Shown one piece after another: positions 1-11,183 of a DNA stretch of 58,722 nt; position 1 is the first letter of the stretch, and every line of letters starts with the position of its first letter. Location: positions 91,476 to 150,197 of the forward strand of contig VAWW01000058.1 of NCBI GenBank assembly GCA_005884575.1. Reading direction: 5' to 3'. Made by a program: the position numbers and the translations under genes. This stretch comes from Actinomycetota bacterium. GTDB lineage: Bacteria > Actinomycetota > Thermoleophilia > Gaiellales > Gaiellaceae. The notes beneath the pieces were generated by a model, which searched no databases, was not told the DNA's origin, and saw nothing but the letters and a program-made list of their open reading frames with translations.

Positions 1-2800
<2,800 letters not shown>

Positions 2801-2837
2801 CGTCGCGTCCGATCCGGACAACGGCCACGGCCGTAGC

Positions 2838-2843
2838 TACTCT
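2838..2843 (+). promoter_or_regulatory. -10 box for pyk, leaderless arrangement
   Basis: TACTCT ends six bases before the pyk ATG and there is no purine-rich ribosome-binding site between them. Transcription would start at or next to the start codon. The same spacing recurs at many genes in this window. No clear -35 box is seen. Confidence 0.5.
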
Positions 2844-2849
2844 CAGGCC

Positions 2850-4268
2850 ATGGCGAGCGCTCCCTCTCGGCGCACCAAGATCGTCGCCACGCTCGGTCCC
2901 GCGTCGGCGTCGAGCGAACGGCTGCGCGAGCTCGCGGCCGCCGGGATGGACGCGGCGCGCCTCAATCTGTCCCACGGCACGCACGAAGAGCACGCGGAGC
3001 GGGCGAGCGCCGTGCGCGCGATCTCCGAGGAGGTCGGCCGGCCGCTCGCGCTGATCGCGGACCTCCAGGGGCCCAAGCTGCGCATCGGCGACCTGCCCGA
3101 GCCGGTGATCCTGCACCGGGGCGACGAGATCGCCGTCGTCGGCGAGCGAACGACGACGAACGGCGATCTGCCCGTCCTGCCGGCCGTGATCGGCGACGTG
3201 CTCCAGCCCGGTCACGACGTCCTGATCGACGACGGGCTCGTCCGTCTGCGGGTCGACCGGATCGAGAAGGGCCGGGCGTGCTGCAGCGTCGTCGTCGGCG
3301 GCAGGATCAGCTCGCACAAGGGCGTCAACCTGCCGGGCGTGCCGATCCCGATCCCGTCGCTGACGCGCAAGGACATCGACGACCTCGAGTTCGCGCTCGA
3401 GCTCGGCGTCGACTTCGTCGCCCTCTCCTTCGTCCGCTCCGCCGCCGACGTGCACGACCTGAAGAAGCTCGTCGAGGAGCACGGCTCGAAGGCCCACGTG
3501 ATCGCCAAGATCGAGAAGTCGGAGGCCGTGGAGGCGCTCGACGACATCCTCGCCGAGACCGACGCGGCGATGGTCGCACGCGGGGACCTCGGCGTCGAGA
3601 TCGGGCCGGCGCTCGTGCCGCTGTTGCAGAAGAAGATCATCCTGCGCTGTCTCGAGCGCGGGAAGCCGGTGATCACGGCGATGCAGATGCTGGAGACGAT
3701 GATCCACCACGCCGAGCCGACACGTGCCGAGGCGAGCGACGTCGCGAACGCGGTGCTCGACGGCACGTCCGCGGTCATGCTCTCCGGCGAGACTGCGGTC
3801 GGCGAGTACCCGGTCGAGGCCGTCGGCTACATGGACCGGATCGCGCGCGCGGTCGAGCCCAGCATGGGCTACCGGCACGAGCTGCCGGAGCGCGCCGAGG
3901 AGCCGACGATCGGCCAGGCGATGTCGAACGCGGCCTGCGACCTCGCGGAGACACTCGGCGCGCGCGCGCTGCTCGTTCCGACGTTCACCGGACGCACCGC
4001 CTCCGCGGTCGCGCGGCTCCGGCCGCGGCGCCCGATCATCGCGCTCACCCACATGGACTGGGCCGTGCGCCAGATGGCGATCGAGTGGGGCGTGACGCCG
4101 ATCTTGATTCCGGAGGCGCGCGACGTCGACGATCTGTGGAACGAGTCCATCGCCGCCGCGCGCGCCGCGGGGCTCATCTCGACCGGCGACCGCGTGGTGA
4201 TCACCGCCGGCACCGCCGTCAACATCCCCGGTTCGACGAACGTGATCAAGGTCGACATCGTCGAGTAG
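2850..4268 (+). CDS. pyk: Pyruvate kinase
   Basis: Transfers phosphate from phosphoenolpyruvate to ADP, the last step of glycolysis. The 472 residues match the normal size. The N terminus has RRTKIVATLGPAS and the substrate/K+ site LNLSHGTHEEH. The B domain spans about residues 70-170. The signature IAKIEKSEAVEALDDI contains the catalytic Lys, followed by MVARGDLGVEIG. The C-terminal regulatory domain covers about residues 345-472. The ATG start is supported by a -10 box at 2838-2843. It follows eno in the same direction. Confidence 0.98.
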   Translation: MASAPSRRTKIVATLGPASASSERLRELAAAGMDAARLNLSHGTHEEHAERASAVRAISEEVGRPLALIADLQGPKLRIGDLPEPVILHRGDEIAVVGERTTTNGDLPVLPAVIGDVLQPGHDVLIDDGLVRLRVDRIEKGRACCSVVVGGRISSHKGVNLPGVPIPIPSLTRKDIDDLEFALELGVDFVALSFVRSAADVHDLKKLVEEHGSKAHVIAKIEKSEAVEALDDILAETDAAMVARGDLGVEIGPALVPLLQKKIILRCLERGKPVITAMQMLETMIHHAEPTRAEASDVANAVLDGTSAVMLSGETAVGEYPVEAVGYMDRIARAVEPSMGYRHELPERAEEPTIGQAMSNAACDLAETLGARALLVPTFTGRTASAVARLRPRRPIIALTHMDWAVRQMAIEWGVTPILIPEARDVDDLWNESIAAARAAGLISTGDRVVITAGTAVNIPGSTNVIKVDIVE

Positions 4269-4277
4269 GAACCTGCG

Positions 4278-4634
4278 ATGCGGGGGCGAAGTGTCCCCGG
4301 CATGTCGCGGCGTCGACGACCGGCTCGCTCCACGATCGCCCTCCGCTGGGCAGGCGTCGCCGCGCTCGCGCTCGTCGGCCTCCTCTACTACCGCCCGGTG
4401 CACGCGTACCTGCACTCGAGCAAGGCGCGCGACGTCCGCCGCGCCGAGGTACGCGCGCTCGAGGCGCAGAAGCGGTCGCTCGAGCGCCGCCTCGGCGTCT
4501 CGACCAGCCTCGCCGCGCTCGAGCGCGAGGCCCGTCGTCTCGGCTACGTCAAGCCGGGCGAGCATCTCTACATCGTCAAGGGGATCGGGGAGTGGCGGAA
4601 ACACCTGCGGGCTAGTCTCAGGAGTCGTGGATGA
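4278..4634 (+). CDS. FtsB/DivIC-like septum formation initiator
   Basis: Small bitopic divisome protein of 118 residues. A basic N terminus is followed by one membrane segment (about residues 22-40, WAGVAALALVGLLYY) and an extracytoplasmic coiled coil (about 50-85, rich in RALEAQKRSLERRL). It ends with the family's LGYVKPGEHLYIVK segment. FtsB-like proteins link FtsL and FtsQ at the septum. An ATG at 4302 in the same frame is an alternative start. The position after enolase and before DUF501 is typical of actinobacteria. It overlaps the next gene by eight bases. Confidence 0.85.
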   Translation: MRGRSVPGMSRRRRPARSTIALRWAGVAALALVGLLYYRPVHAYLHSSKARDVRRAEVRALEAQKRSLERRLGVSTSLAALEREARRLGYVKPGEHLYIVKGIGEWRKHLRASLRSRG

Positions 4635-5115
4635 CCGCGCTCTGGTCGAGAAGCAGCTCGGACGCGCGCCCCGCGCCTTTCGTCGTGTTGTGGTGCGCTG
4701 TCCGTTCGGCCGCCCGGCGGTCACGGAGCAAGCTCCGGTCGACGACGCGGGCGCTCCCTTCCCGACCACCTACTACCTGACCTGCCGCTGGCTCGTCGCC
4801 GCGATCTCGCGACTCGAGGCGGCGGGAGGCGTCGAGCGGTGGACGGACGCGGCGCGGAGCGATCCCAAGCTTGCCGCGAGCCTCGAGCGCGCCTCCGACG
4901 AGCAGCGGCGGCTCCGCCGCGAGCTCGCCGGGTCGGGTTGGGAGCATGCGTCGCTCGAGTCGGGGATCGGCGGATCGAGTCGCGACGGGAGTCTCAAATG
5001 CCTGCACGCACACGCGGCATTCGCACTCGCGCGGCCCGGCTACGAACTCGGTGACCGGATCGTCGACGAGCTCGAGCCGCTCTGGCCGGAGCGCTGCTGC
5101 TCCGACGAGTACTAG
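4627..5115 (+). CDS. DUF501 family protein
   Basis: Conserved protein of 162 residues and unknown function. Visible family features are RCPFGRPAV near residue 27, PTTYYLTCR near 50 and a Cys/His cluster KCLHAHAAFALARPGYELGD near residue 125. The GTG start at 4627 is chosen because AGGAG sits at 4619-4623 and the family pattern begins directly after it. DUF501 genes commonly lie between an FtsB-like gene and an exopolyphosphatase gene in actinobacteria. Here no exopolyphosphatase follows. Confidence 0.85.
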   Translation: MDDRALVEKQLGRAPRAFRRVVVRCPFGRPAVTEQAPVDDAGAPFPTTYYLTCRWLVAAISRLEAAGGVERWTDAARSDPKLAASLERASDEQRRLRRELAGSGWEHASLESGIGGSSRDGSLKCLHAHAAFALARPGYELGDRIVDELEPLWPERCCSDEY

Positions 5116-5126
5116 CATCGCCGCGG

Positions 5127-5441
5127 ATGGCGATCGGGCTCGAGACGGCACGGCACGAGTGGGAGGACGCGCTGCGGCGCGTCGAGTCCGAGCGCGCCGA
5201 TCCGACACGCTACGGGCGGCTGCTCGCCCAGATCGAGGTCGTCACGGACGAGCTCCGCCGCCGTGTCGGCCAGAGCTTCACGCTCGCCGACCTCGCACGG
5301 GCCTACGCCGACGCCGAGAGCTGGGCGCGCGAGGCCGTCTCCGAGCGGGCCGCTACCCCGGGATGGACGCGCGACCTGACGACCGTCGTCGCGGCCGCCT
5401 TCCAGATGTATCTGCGCGGCGCCCTCGACTACGAGCCATGA
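5127..5441 (+). CDS. Small conserved helical protein, function unknown
   Basis: A 104-residue soluble, mostly helical protein rich in Arg, Glu and Ala. I recognise no domain. A TAGCAT -10-like box (5113-5118) overlaps the upstream stop and lies eight bases before the ATG, suggesting its own leaderless transcript. Its stop overlaps the next start in ATGA, so the two are probably translated together. Codon use matches its neighbours, so it is likely a real gene. Confidence 0.65.
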   Translation: MAIGLETARHEWEDALRRVESERADPTRYGRLLAQIEVVTDELRRRVGQSFTLADLARAYADAESWAREAVSERAATPGWTRDLTTVVAAAFQMYLRGALDYEP

Positions 5442-5623
5442 GTACCGGCCGCCGACCCGTCCGGCGGCGCCGGAGTCGCCCCACCGCCGTCCGCTGGACG
5501 ATCCGCATCGCCTTGGCGGTCGTGATCTTCGGCGTCGGGGTCGCCGTCGGCGAGGCGCTGCACGACAATCCGAAGCCGGATCGCGGGCTCGTGACGTACG
5601 TGCGCACCCTGACGCACCCTTGA
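5438..5623 (+). CDS. Small single-pass membrane protein
   Basis: A 61-residue protein with an Arg-rich N terminus (RRPVRRRRSRP) and one hydrophobic segment at about residues 20-38 (TIRIALAVVIFGVGVAVGEAL). The short outer tail ends TYVRTLTHP. The positive-inside rule puts the N terminus in the cytoplasm. It starts in a four-base ATGA overlap with the preceding gene. Function unknown. Confidence 0.65.
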   Translation: MSTGRRPVRRRRSRPTAVRWTIRIALAVVIFGVGVAVGEALHDNPKPDRGLVTYVRTLTHP

Positions 5624-5662
5624 GGTGTAAGAAAACGAAGCTTTGGTTAAGTTCCAATCCCG

Positions 5663-6244
5663 ATGGGGTTCAGGGATCAGACTTCCGCGCGTGGCGGCGA
5701 GGGCGAATGGCTCACGCTCGGCCAGGCTGCGCGCTTCCTCGGCGTCGCCCAGAGTACGATTCGCAAATGGTCCGATCAGGGCCGCGTGCCGGCGTTCTAC
5801 ACGCCCGGCGGCCACCGTCGGTACCGCCGCGCCGACCTGCAGAGGTTCCTCGAGCGCTCAGGCCCGGGCGGCTCCGCGAGCACCGGCCCGCTGATCCTGC
5901 TCGTCGACGACGACGAGCGCGTCCGCGAGCTCGTCCGCGTCAACCTCGAGTTCGAGGGCTACACCGTCCGCGAGGCGGGCAGCGCCGCGGAAGGGCTCGC
6001 GGCGATCGACGATGCGCGGCCGGACCTGATCCTGCTCGACGTGATGATGCCGCAGGTCGACGGCTGGGAGATGCTGCGGCAGATCCAGGAGCGGCACGGC
6101 GTTGGGGCGATCCCGGTCGTGATGTTCAGCGGCCAGGTCGAGTCCGGGGACGTGGCGCGTGAGCGCGGCGCGCAGGGCTTCGTCGGCAAGCCGTTCGACC
6201 TGCAGCAGCTGATCGACCAGACGAAGCAAGTCCTGCCGACCTGA
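5663..6244 (+). CDS. HTH (MerR/BldC-type) and response-regulator receiver fusion
   Basis: A 193-residue regulator with an unusual order. An N-terminal excisionase/MerR-like helix-turn-helix (about residues 15-65: LTLGQAARFLGVAQSTIRKWSDQG, then a winged TPGGHRRYRRADLQRFL) is followed by a CheY-like receiver (about 77-193). The receiver has the acidic pair DDD, the phospho-acceptor Asp in LILLDVMMPQVDGWEML, a Ser/Thr position in VVMFSGQ and the conserved Lys in GKPFD. DNA binding is therefore probably controlled by phosphorylation. No partner kinase lies next to it. A small AT-rich gap at 5624-5662 probably holds the promoter. Confidence 0.85.
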   Translation: MGFRDQTSARGGEGEWLTLGQAARFLGVAQSTIRKWSDQGRVPAFYTPGGHRRYRRADLQRFLERSGPGGSASTGPLILLVDDDERVRELVRVNLEFEGYTVREAGSAAEGLAAIDDARPDLILLDVMMPQVDGWEMLRQIQERHGVGAIPVVMFSGQVESGDVARERGAQGFVGKPFDLQQLIDQTKQVLPT

Positions 6245-6771
6245 TCGGCCTAGACCGGCACGTCGAGCGCTGGATCGTCCATCACCGCGTCGGCTGGCTC
6301 GACGACATCTTCGTCTGGCTGACGCGGATCGGCACGTACGGCGCGATCTGGCTGTTGCTCGCCCTGCTGCTCGCCTATGCATGGCGGCGGCCCAGGATCT
6401 TCCTGCTCGTCGCAGCAGCGGACGCGACCGCCGACGCCACCTCGGGCATCCTCAAGGCCGTGATCGGCCGGGACCGGCCTCCGCTCGTGTACGCGCGACC
6501 GGCGCCGCTCGTCCACGACCCTGCCACGGGTGCGTTCCCGTCCGGCCATGCGGCCACAAGCTTCGCCTGCGCGACGGTGCTGGCGGCGACGTGGCCGCGC
6601 GCCGCGCCCGCCTTCTTCGTGCTGGCAGCAGCGATCGCGTTCTCGCGCGTCTACGTCGGCGTCCACTGGCCGCTCGACGTGATCGCCGGCGCGCTGCTGG
6701 GCGTCGCTATAGCTCTTCTGCTGCTCGTAGCAGTCCGCTGGCGATCATCGCGAGCGCCGCGGCGAGACTGA
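6241..6771 (+). CDS. PAP2-family membrane phosphatase, probable CTG start
   Basis: Integral membrane lipid-phosphate phosphatase. All three PAP2 motifs are present: KAVIGRDRPP, FPSGHAAT and SRVYVGVHWPLDV. Likely substrates are undecaprenyl or phosphatidyl phosphates, not resolved here. Coding clearly extends upstream of the first TTG (6355), through IGLDRHVERWIVHH and a membrane segment. No ATG, GTG or TTG exists in that part. A CTG at 6241 overlaps the previous stop as CTGA, mirroring the GTGA/ATGA overlaps elsewhere, so I take it as the start (176 residues). The 3' end overlaps the convergent gene by 65 bases. Confidence 0.82.
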   Translation: MIGLDRHVERWIVHHRVGWLDDIFVWLTRIGTYGAIWLLLALLLAYAWRRPRIFLLVAAADATADATSGILKAVIGRDRPPLVYARPAPLVHDPATGAFPSGHAATSFACATVLAATWPRAAPAFFVLAAAIAFSRVYVGVHWPLDVIAGALLGVAIALLLLVAVRWRSSRAPRRD

Positions 6772-7198
6772 TGAAGATGCCGATCCCGCGGCCGGCCGTT
6801 CCGAAGAACGTGTCGGGAATCGAGATCAGGCGGATCAGCACGAAGATCGTCGCCAGCGACCCGAGCGCGATCAGCACGAGGCTCTCGGGCACGCTCGCCG
6901 GCAGGTCGATCCCGGCTTCCCGTAACGCAACGAGCGCGAGCACCGCGAGGCCGATGAAGAACACGAGCTTGCCCAGGGCGCCCGTGTGCCAGCCGATCAC
7001 GCTCAGCACGAGGCCGTCTCCCTGCTGGCCGGCGTACCAGTCCGTGAACGCCGAGATCGCGAGCACCAGGCCCGAGAGCGACGCGAGCCGCTCGCCCCAG
7101 GCGAAGGCGCTCCCGCCGACCCGCGGGACGGGCCGAGCGGCTCCCGGCGGCCGGGTGAGCGGATCCGGATCCGGGTACAGAGGCTCCGGGGTTTGCAC
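6707..7198 (-). CDS. Four-helix membrane protein, function unknown
   Basis: A 163-residue protein with a Pro-rich cytoplasmic N terminus (TPEPLYPDPDPLTRPPG) and about four hydrophobic segments: LVLAISAFTDW, LGKLVFFIGLAVLALVAL, LVLIALGSLATIFVLI, and IGIFISLAAALAMIASGL. I chose the GTG at 7198 because sequence upstream reads as low-complexity Arg/Ser with no family character. No recognised domain. It converges on, and overlaps, the PAP2 gene. Confidence 0.7.
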   Translation of the reverse strand: MQTPEPLYPDPDPLTRPPGAARPVPRVGGSAFAWGERLASLSGLVLAISAFTDWYAGQQGDGLVLSVIGWHTGALGKLVFFIGLAVLALVALREAGIDLPASVPESLVLIALGSLATIFVLIRLISIPDTFFGTAGRGIGIFISLAAALAMIASGLLRAAEEL

Positions 7199-7248
7199 GG
7201 ATCGCAGTATGGGGAATTCTCCAAGTCCACGGGCGGCAAGGGGGTCGG

Positions 7249-7467
7249 ATGACGGAACGGATGCGCGTCGCGAGTACCGAGGCCGGTGGCTTCGTGCGGT
7301 TCTGGTCGACCGGACAGGCGGTGAAGGGCGAGTTCCATTGCGCGGAATGCAGCTACGGCGTGACGGTGTACCGCGAGCTTCCGCGGTGCCCGATGTGCGG
7401 CGGCGACTCGTGGGAACAAGCCCCATGGAGCCCGTTCACCCGGGCACTCCATTCGCAGCTGCAGTAG
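7249..7467 (+). CDS. Small zinc-ribbon protein
   Basis: A 72-residue protein with two Cys pairs, CAEC and CPMC (about residues 33-36 and 49-52), spaced like a rubredoxin or zinc ribbon. The segment between reads as a short beta hairpin (SYGVTVYRELPRCP). A metal site is likely. The partner and role are unknown. GGCAAGGGGGTC upstream of the ATG may serve as a ribosome-binding site. Confidence 0.7.
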   Translation: MTERMRVASTEAGGFVRFWSTGQAVKGEFHCAECSYGVTVYRELPRCPMCGGDSWEQAPWSPFTRALHSQLQ

Positions 7468-7471
7468 CTCG

Positions 7472-7708
7472 TCAGAGTCCGAAGAGCCGCTGGATCTCGT
7501 GCCAGACGAGCACGAGCAGCGCGATCGCGGCCACGCCGAGGACGAGCATCACGGCGTAGAAGCGGAAGTGCGCGAGCGTCGTCTCCTGCTTGTGCCGCTC
7601 GCGCGCGCGCCGGCGGGCGCGTTCGAGGCGGTAGCGCCGCTCGATCGCGGTCGGATCGAGCGGGATGTCGTCCTCGGCGACGTCATGCCGCGGCGCGGGA
7701 TGGGCCAT
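7472..7708 (-). CDS. Small membrane protein with basic helix
   Basis: A 78-residue protein. An acidic N terminus is followed by a strongly basic helix (RRYRLERARRRARERHKQE) and one membrane segment (FYAVMLVLGVAAIALLVLVW) near the C terminus. I prefer the ATG at 7708 over one at 7738 because a TAGAAT box (7722-7717 on the minus strand) lies eight bases before it, matching the leaderless pattern. Function unknown. Confidence 0.65.
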   Translation of the reverse strand: MAHPAPRHDVAEDDIPLDPTAIERRYRLERARRRARERHKQETTLAHFRFYAVMLVLGVAAIALLVLVWHEIQRLFGL

Positions 7709-7758
7709 AGGGAGGGATTCTAGGCTCCCGTGGGCCATACTGAGCCCTGGGAGGGTTG

Positions 7759-10467
7759 ATGGTCGTCGAGCCAGATCAACGCCGGCAAGGGCCGGCGGCA
7801 GCGCTCGAGGCGCTCGCCGATGCCGGCGTCGCCGTGGCCGCGGGCGCGACGCTCACCGACGCGCTCGTCCTCGTCGCGGAGGCGGCCGCCCGCGCCGGCG
7901 GCGCCGAGGTCTGCGTCGTGCGCGTCCTCGACCCCGCCGGCGGAACTCTGTCGGCGCGTGCGGTCGCCGCCTCGGCCGCGCTCGCCGCCGAGCTCGAGGG
8001 GACGCGCATCGCCGTCGGCGAGCTGCCGGCCGAGCCGATCGACGACGTCGCCGCGGCGCCTGCCGCCGTTCGGCGCGCGGCCGCGCGCGCCGGCGCGCGC
8101 TCGCTGCTGCTCGTACCTGTCTCGCTCGCCCGACGGACGGTCGCGTCGGTCGAGCTCCTCCGCAGCCGGCCGTTCGGAATCGACGAGCGCCGCTCCGCGC
8201 TTCTCGCAGCCGGCCAGGTCGCGCTCGTCCTGCGCGCCTACGGCGTCGGCGGGGCAGGTGAACTGCCGTCGATCGCGATCCCGGCGCTCGAGCTCGCCGG
8301 CGAGGCGCTCGCCGCCGGCTCGGACGGCTCGCGGACGCGCGACGAGCTCACCCGGCTCGCCGCGGCCGTCAGCGGCGCGGCAATCGCGCTCCTGTGGGAG
8401 CGCACCGCCGGCGACGAGCTGGTCCTCGTCAGCTCGCACGGGCTCCCTGAGCCGCCGCCGAAGCTCGGCGGCGCACGCGTCGTCGCGGCGCGCGCCCTCG
8501 CCGGCCTCGGCCCCGTCGACGTGACGACGGACGGCCTGCTGCCGCCGGAGACGGCCGTCTCCGCCGCGCTGCCGCTCGGGCGGCCCGCCGTCGGCGTGCT
8601 CCAGCTGCTCTTTCCGGCCGGGACGGCGCCCGGCGAGCCGGAGCTGGCCGCGCTCGGCACGTTCGGCGTCCGCGCCGCGCACGCGCTGCGCGCCGGCGCG
8701 CGCGGCGAGGAGCTCGCGAGCGAGCTCGAGCGGACGCGCACCCTGCTCGCCGTCGTCGGTCAGGCCACCGCCGAGCTCTCGCTCGCGCACACGCTGGAGA
8801 CCGCCGTCGAGCGGATCGCGGAGCTGCTCGGCGTCGGCCAGCTCGCGGTCTACCTGCGCCAGGAGGGCCGGCTCGTCCCGGCCGCCGGCCGCGGCCTCAC
8901 CGGCCCGCACGTCCGTGTGGCCGAGCGCGTCCTCGAGCTCGCCCTGGGCCCGCTCCGTGGCCGCGACGCCGTCGTGCTCGACGAGCCGAGCGGCGTCGAG
9001 GAAGCGGCGGCCGAGGCTGGGATCGAGGCCGTCGTGGCCGTGCCCCTGATCGCGGCCGAGGAGACGATCGGCCTCCTCGCCGTGTACCCCGAAGCGGGAC
9101 GACGCCTGACGGAGAACGACGTCGCGCTGCTCGCGCCGCTCGCCGGCCAGCTCGCCGTCGCGGTGCAGAACGCGCAGCTGCACGAGCAGGCGAAGGAGCT
9201 CGGCGAGGAGCTCGAGGAGGCGCTCGCGTCCGAGCGGCAGGCGGCGCGGCAGCTCGGCGCGCTGTACGAGATCTCGCGGTCGTTCGCACAGAGCCTCTCG
9301 CTCGACGCGACGCTCGAGGCCGTGACCCGCACCGTCGTCGAGGTGCTCGACGCCGACGCGGCAGTGATCCGCATGCCCGACGCCCGCCGCGAGCAGCTGC
9401 TCCCGCGTGCGATCCACGTCGCCGATCCGAACCTCGCCGAAGCGGCACGGGCGATCCTATACCGGCCGCAGCCGTTCGGCTCGCAGCCGATCCAGCGACT
9501 GTTCCGCGAGCGCGTCCCGTTCCGGCTCGATGAGCCGACCGCGTCGCAGCTCGGGATCCTGCTTGCGCCCTTCCTCGCGCGCGGCTGGACGGCCGCCGTC
9601 GTCCCGATCGCGACTCCCGCCGAGGTGATCGCCTCCCTGAGCATCCTCTCGTTCCGGCCGGGGGAGCCGCTCACCGAGGAGACGGTCGCGGCGGCGCTCG
9701 CGATCGCCGGGCAGGCGGCGCTCGCGATCGACAACGCACGTCTCTACCAGCAGCAGAAGGAGTTCGCAGACACGATGCAGCGCTCGCTGCTGCCGCGCTC
9801 CCATCCGCAGATCGCGGGACTCGACGTCGGCGACGTCTACGAGTCGGCCGCGCGCGTCGACGTCGGCGGCGACGTCTACGACTTCCTCGAGCTGGGCGAC
9901 GAGCGGCTCGCAGTTGTGCTCGGCGACGTCACCGGACACGGGATCGAGGCGACGGCGGACATGGCGATGGCGAAGTTCGTGTTCCGGTCGCTCGCACGCG
10001 AGCATCCCGATCCGGGCGACTTCCTCGCGTCTGCGAACGAGGTCGTCGTCGGCGAGATCGCGCCGGGCAAGTTCATCACGATGGTCTATGTGACCGTCGA
10101 CGCGAAGAGCGGGCGCGTCGCCGCCGCCGGCGCGGGTCATCCGCCGCCGCGGATCGTGCTGCCGGACGGCCGCGTTGAGAGCCTCGACGCCCGCGGGCTG
10201 ATCCTCGGCATCGACGTCGACCAGCAGTACGAGGAGGTGACCGCCGAGCTGCCTCCCGGCGGGGCGGTCGTCGTCTACACGGACGGCGTCATCGAGGCGC
10301 GAAGCGACGGCCGGCTGTACGGGACGGAACGGCTCGATGCTCTGCTCTCCGCGCAGCGGGAGCTGCCCGCGAAGGAGCTCGCGCAGGCCGTGGTCGCGGA
10401 CTGTCGCGCCTTTGCCGGTGGCGAGCTCGCGGACGACTGTGCGGTCGTCGTGATCAAACGATCGTAG
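7759..10467 (+). CDS. Multi-GAF PP2C/SpoIIE-type serine phosphatase
   Basis: A 902-residue cytoplasmic signalling phosphatase of the RsbU/SpoIIE kind, expected to dephosphorylate an anti-sigma-factor antagonist. It has about four GAF-like sensor domains (about residues 15-160, 175-315, 330-480 and 500-665), a helical linker with YQQQKEFADTMQRSLLP, and a C-terminal PP2C domain (about 690-902). The PP2C domain has DVGGDVYDF, VLGDVTGHGIEA, AGHPPP and DDCAVVVIKR, so the metal-binding Asp residues are kept. GGGAGGG precedes the ATG at 7759. No anti-sigma or antagonist gene is adjacent, so the target is elsewhere. It overlaps the next gene by one base. Confidence 0.9.
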   Translation: MVVEPDQRRQGPAAALEALADAGVAVAAGATLTDALVLVAEAAARAGGAEVCVVRVLDPAGGTLSARAVAASAALAAELEGTRIAVGELPAEPIDDVAAAPAAVRRAAARAGARSLLLVPVSLARRTVASVELLRSRPFGIDERRSALLAAGQVALVLRAYGVGGAGELPSIAIPALELAGEALAAGSDGSRTRDELTRLAAAVSGAAIALLWERTAGDELVLVSSHGLPEPPPKLGGARVVAARALAGLGPVDVTTDGLLPPETAVSAALPLGRPAVGVLQLLFPAGTAPGEPELAALGTFGVRAAHALRAGARGEELASELERTRTLLAVVGQATAELSLAHTLETAVERIAELLGVGQLAVYLRQEGRLVPAAGRGLTGPHVRVAERVLELALGPLRGRDAVVLDEPSGVEEAAAEAGIEAVVAVPLIAAEETIGLLAVYPEAGRRLTENDVALLAPLAGQLAVAVQNAQLHEQAKELGEELEEALASERQAARQLGALYEISRSFAQSLSLDATLEAVTRTVVEVLDADAAVIRMPDARREQLLPRAIHVADPNLAEAARAILYRPQPFGSQPIQRLFRERVPFRLDEPTASQLGILLAPFLARGWTAAVVPIATPAEVIASLSILSFRPGEPLTEETVAAALAIAGQAALAIDNARLYQQQKEFADTMQRSLLPRSHPQIAGLDVGDVYESAARVDVGGDVYDFLELGDERLAVVLGDVTGHGIEATADMAMAKFVFRSLAREHPDPGDFLASANEVVVGEIAPGKFITMVYVTVDAKSGRVAAAGAGHPPPRIVLPDGRVESLDARGLILGIDVDQQYEEVTAELPPGGAVVVYTDGVIEARSDGRLYGTERLDALLSAQRELPAKELAQAVVADCRAFAGGELADDCAVVVIKRS

Positions 10468-11183
10468 TGGAGCTCCTCCGAGGCGACGGACCCATCGTGC
10501 GCGTCGGTCACCGCGGCGCGCCCGTGCTCGCGCCCGAGAACACGCTCGCGTCGATCGCCGCTGCGGCCGATCTCGGGGTCGACGCGGTCGAGATCGACGT
10601 GATCGGCCGAGCCGACGGGACGGTCGCGCTCGCGCACTCCAGCGACGCGCTCGGCCAGGACGACGAGGCGAGTCTCGACGACGCGCTCGCGCTCGTCACG
10701 GACCGCCGAATTGGCGTGCAGCTCGACCTGAAGGCGAGCGGCCACGAGCGAGCCGTCGCCGACGCAGTGCGCCGTCACGGCCTGCTGTCTCGAAGCTTTG
10801 CGAGCACGGCGTCGACGGCGAGCCTGCTCGCGCTCGCGGCGGCCGAGCCGTCGCTGCGGCGCGCGCTTACGTACCCGGACGACCGTTACGGGCTGAGCGG
10901 TAACCGCTTCGTCCGCCCGGTCGTGAGGCCGAGCCTGGCGGGCCTCCGGCAAGTGCTTCCGTTGCGGCTGCCCCGCTGGCTGCGGCACGTCGGCGCGAGT
11001 GCGGCGACGCTGAACTGGACGGTTGTGTCGACGGGGGCGATTCGGCGGTGCCACGCACTCGGCGTCGCCGTGTTCGTCTGGACGGTCGACGATCCCGAGC
11101 TCGCCGAGCGGCTCGAGCGCCTCGGAGCCGACGGTATCATCACGAACGATCCACGGATCTTCGCCCGATCTCTGCAGACGTGA
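10467..11183 (+). CDS. Glycerophosphodiester phosphodiesterase
   Basis: Hydrolyses glycerophosphodiesters to glycerol-3-phosphate and an alcohol. The TIM-barrel hallmarks are GHRGAPVLAPENTLASI near residue 15 and AVEIDVIGRADGTVALAHS near residue 45, which carry the catalytic His and metal-binding Glu residues. The C-terminal VFVWTVDDPE and GIITNDP are also typical. At 238 residues it is a compact cytoplasmic form with no signal peptide. The GTG start shares a base with the upstream phosphatase stop, and its own stop overlaps the next gene in GTGA. Confidence 0.92.
   Translation: MELLRGDGPIVRVGHRGAPVLAPENTLASIAAAADLGVDAVEIDVIGRADGTVALAHSSDALGQDDEASLDDALALVTDRRIGVQLDLKASGHERAVADAVRRHGLLSRSFASTASTASLLALAAAEPSLRRALTYPDDRYGLSGNRFVRPVVRPSLAGLRQVLPLRLPRWLRHVGASAATLNWTVVSTGAIRRCHALGVAVFVWTVDDPELAERLERLGADGIITNDPRIFARSLQT

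Noticed and set aside
7720-9417. A 565-codon minus-strand open frame opposite the SpoIIE-type phosphatase
   Set aside because: Shadow of the GAF domains; low-complexity composition.
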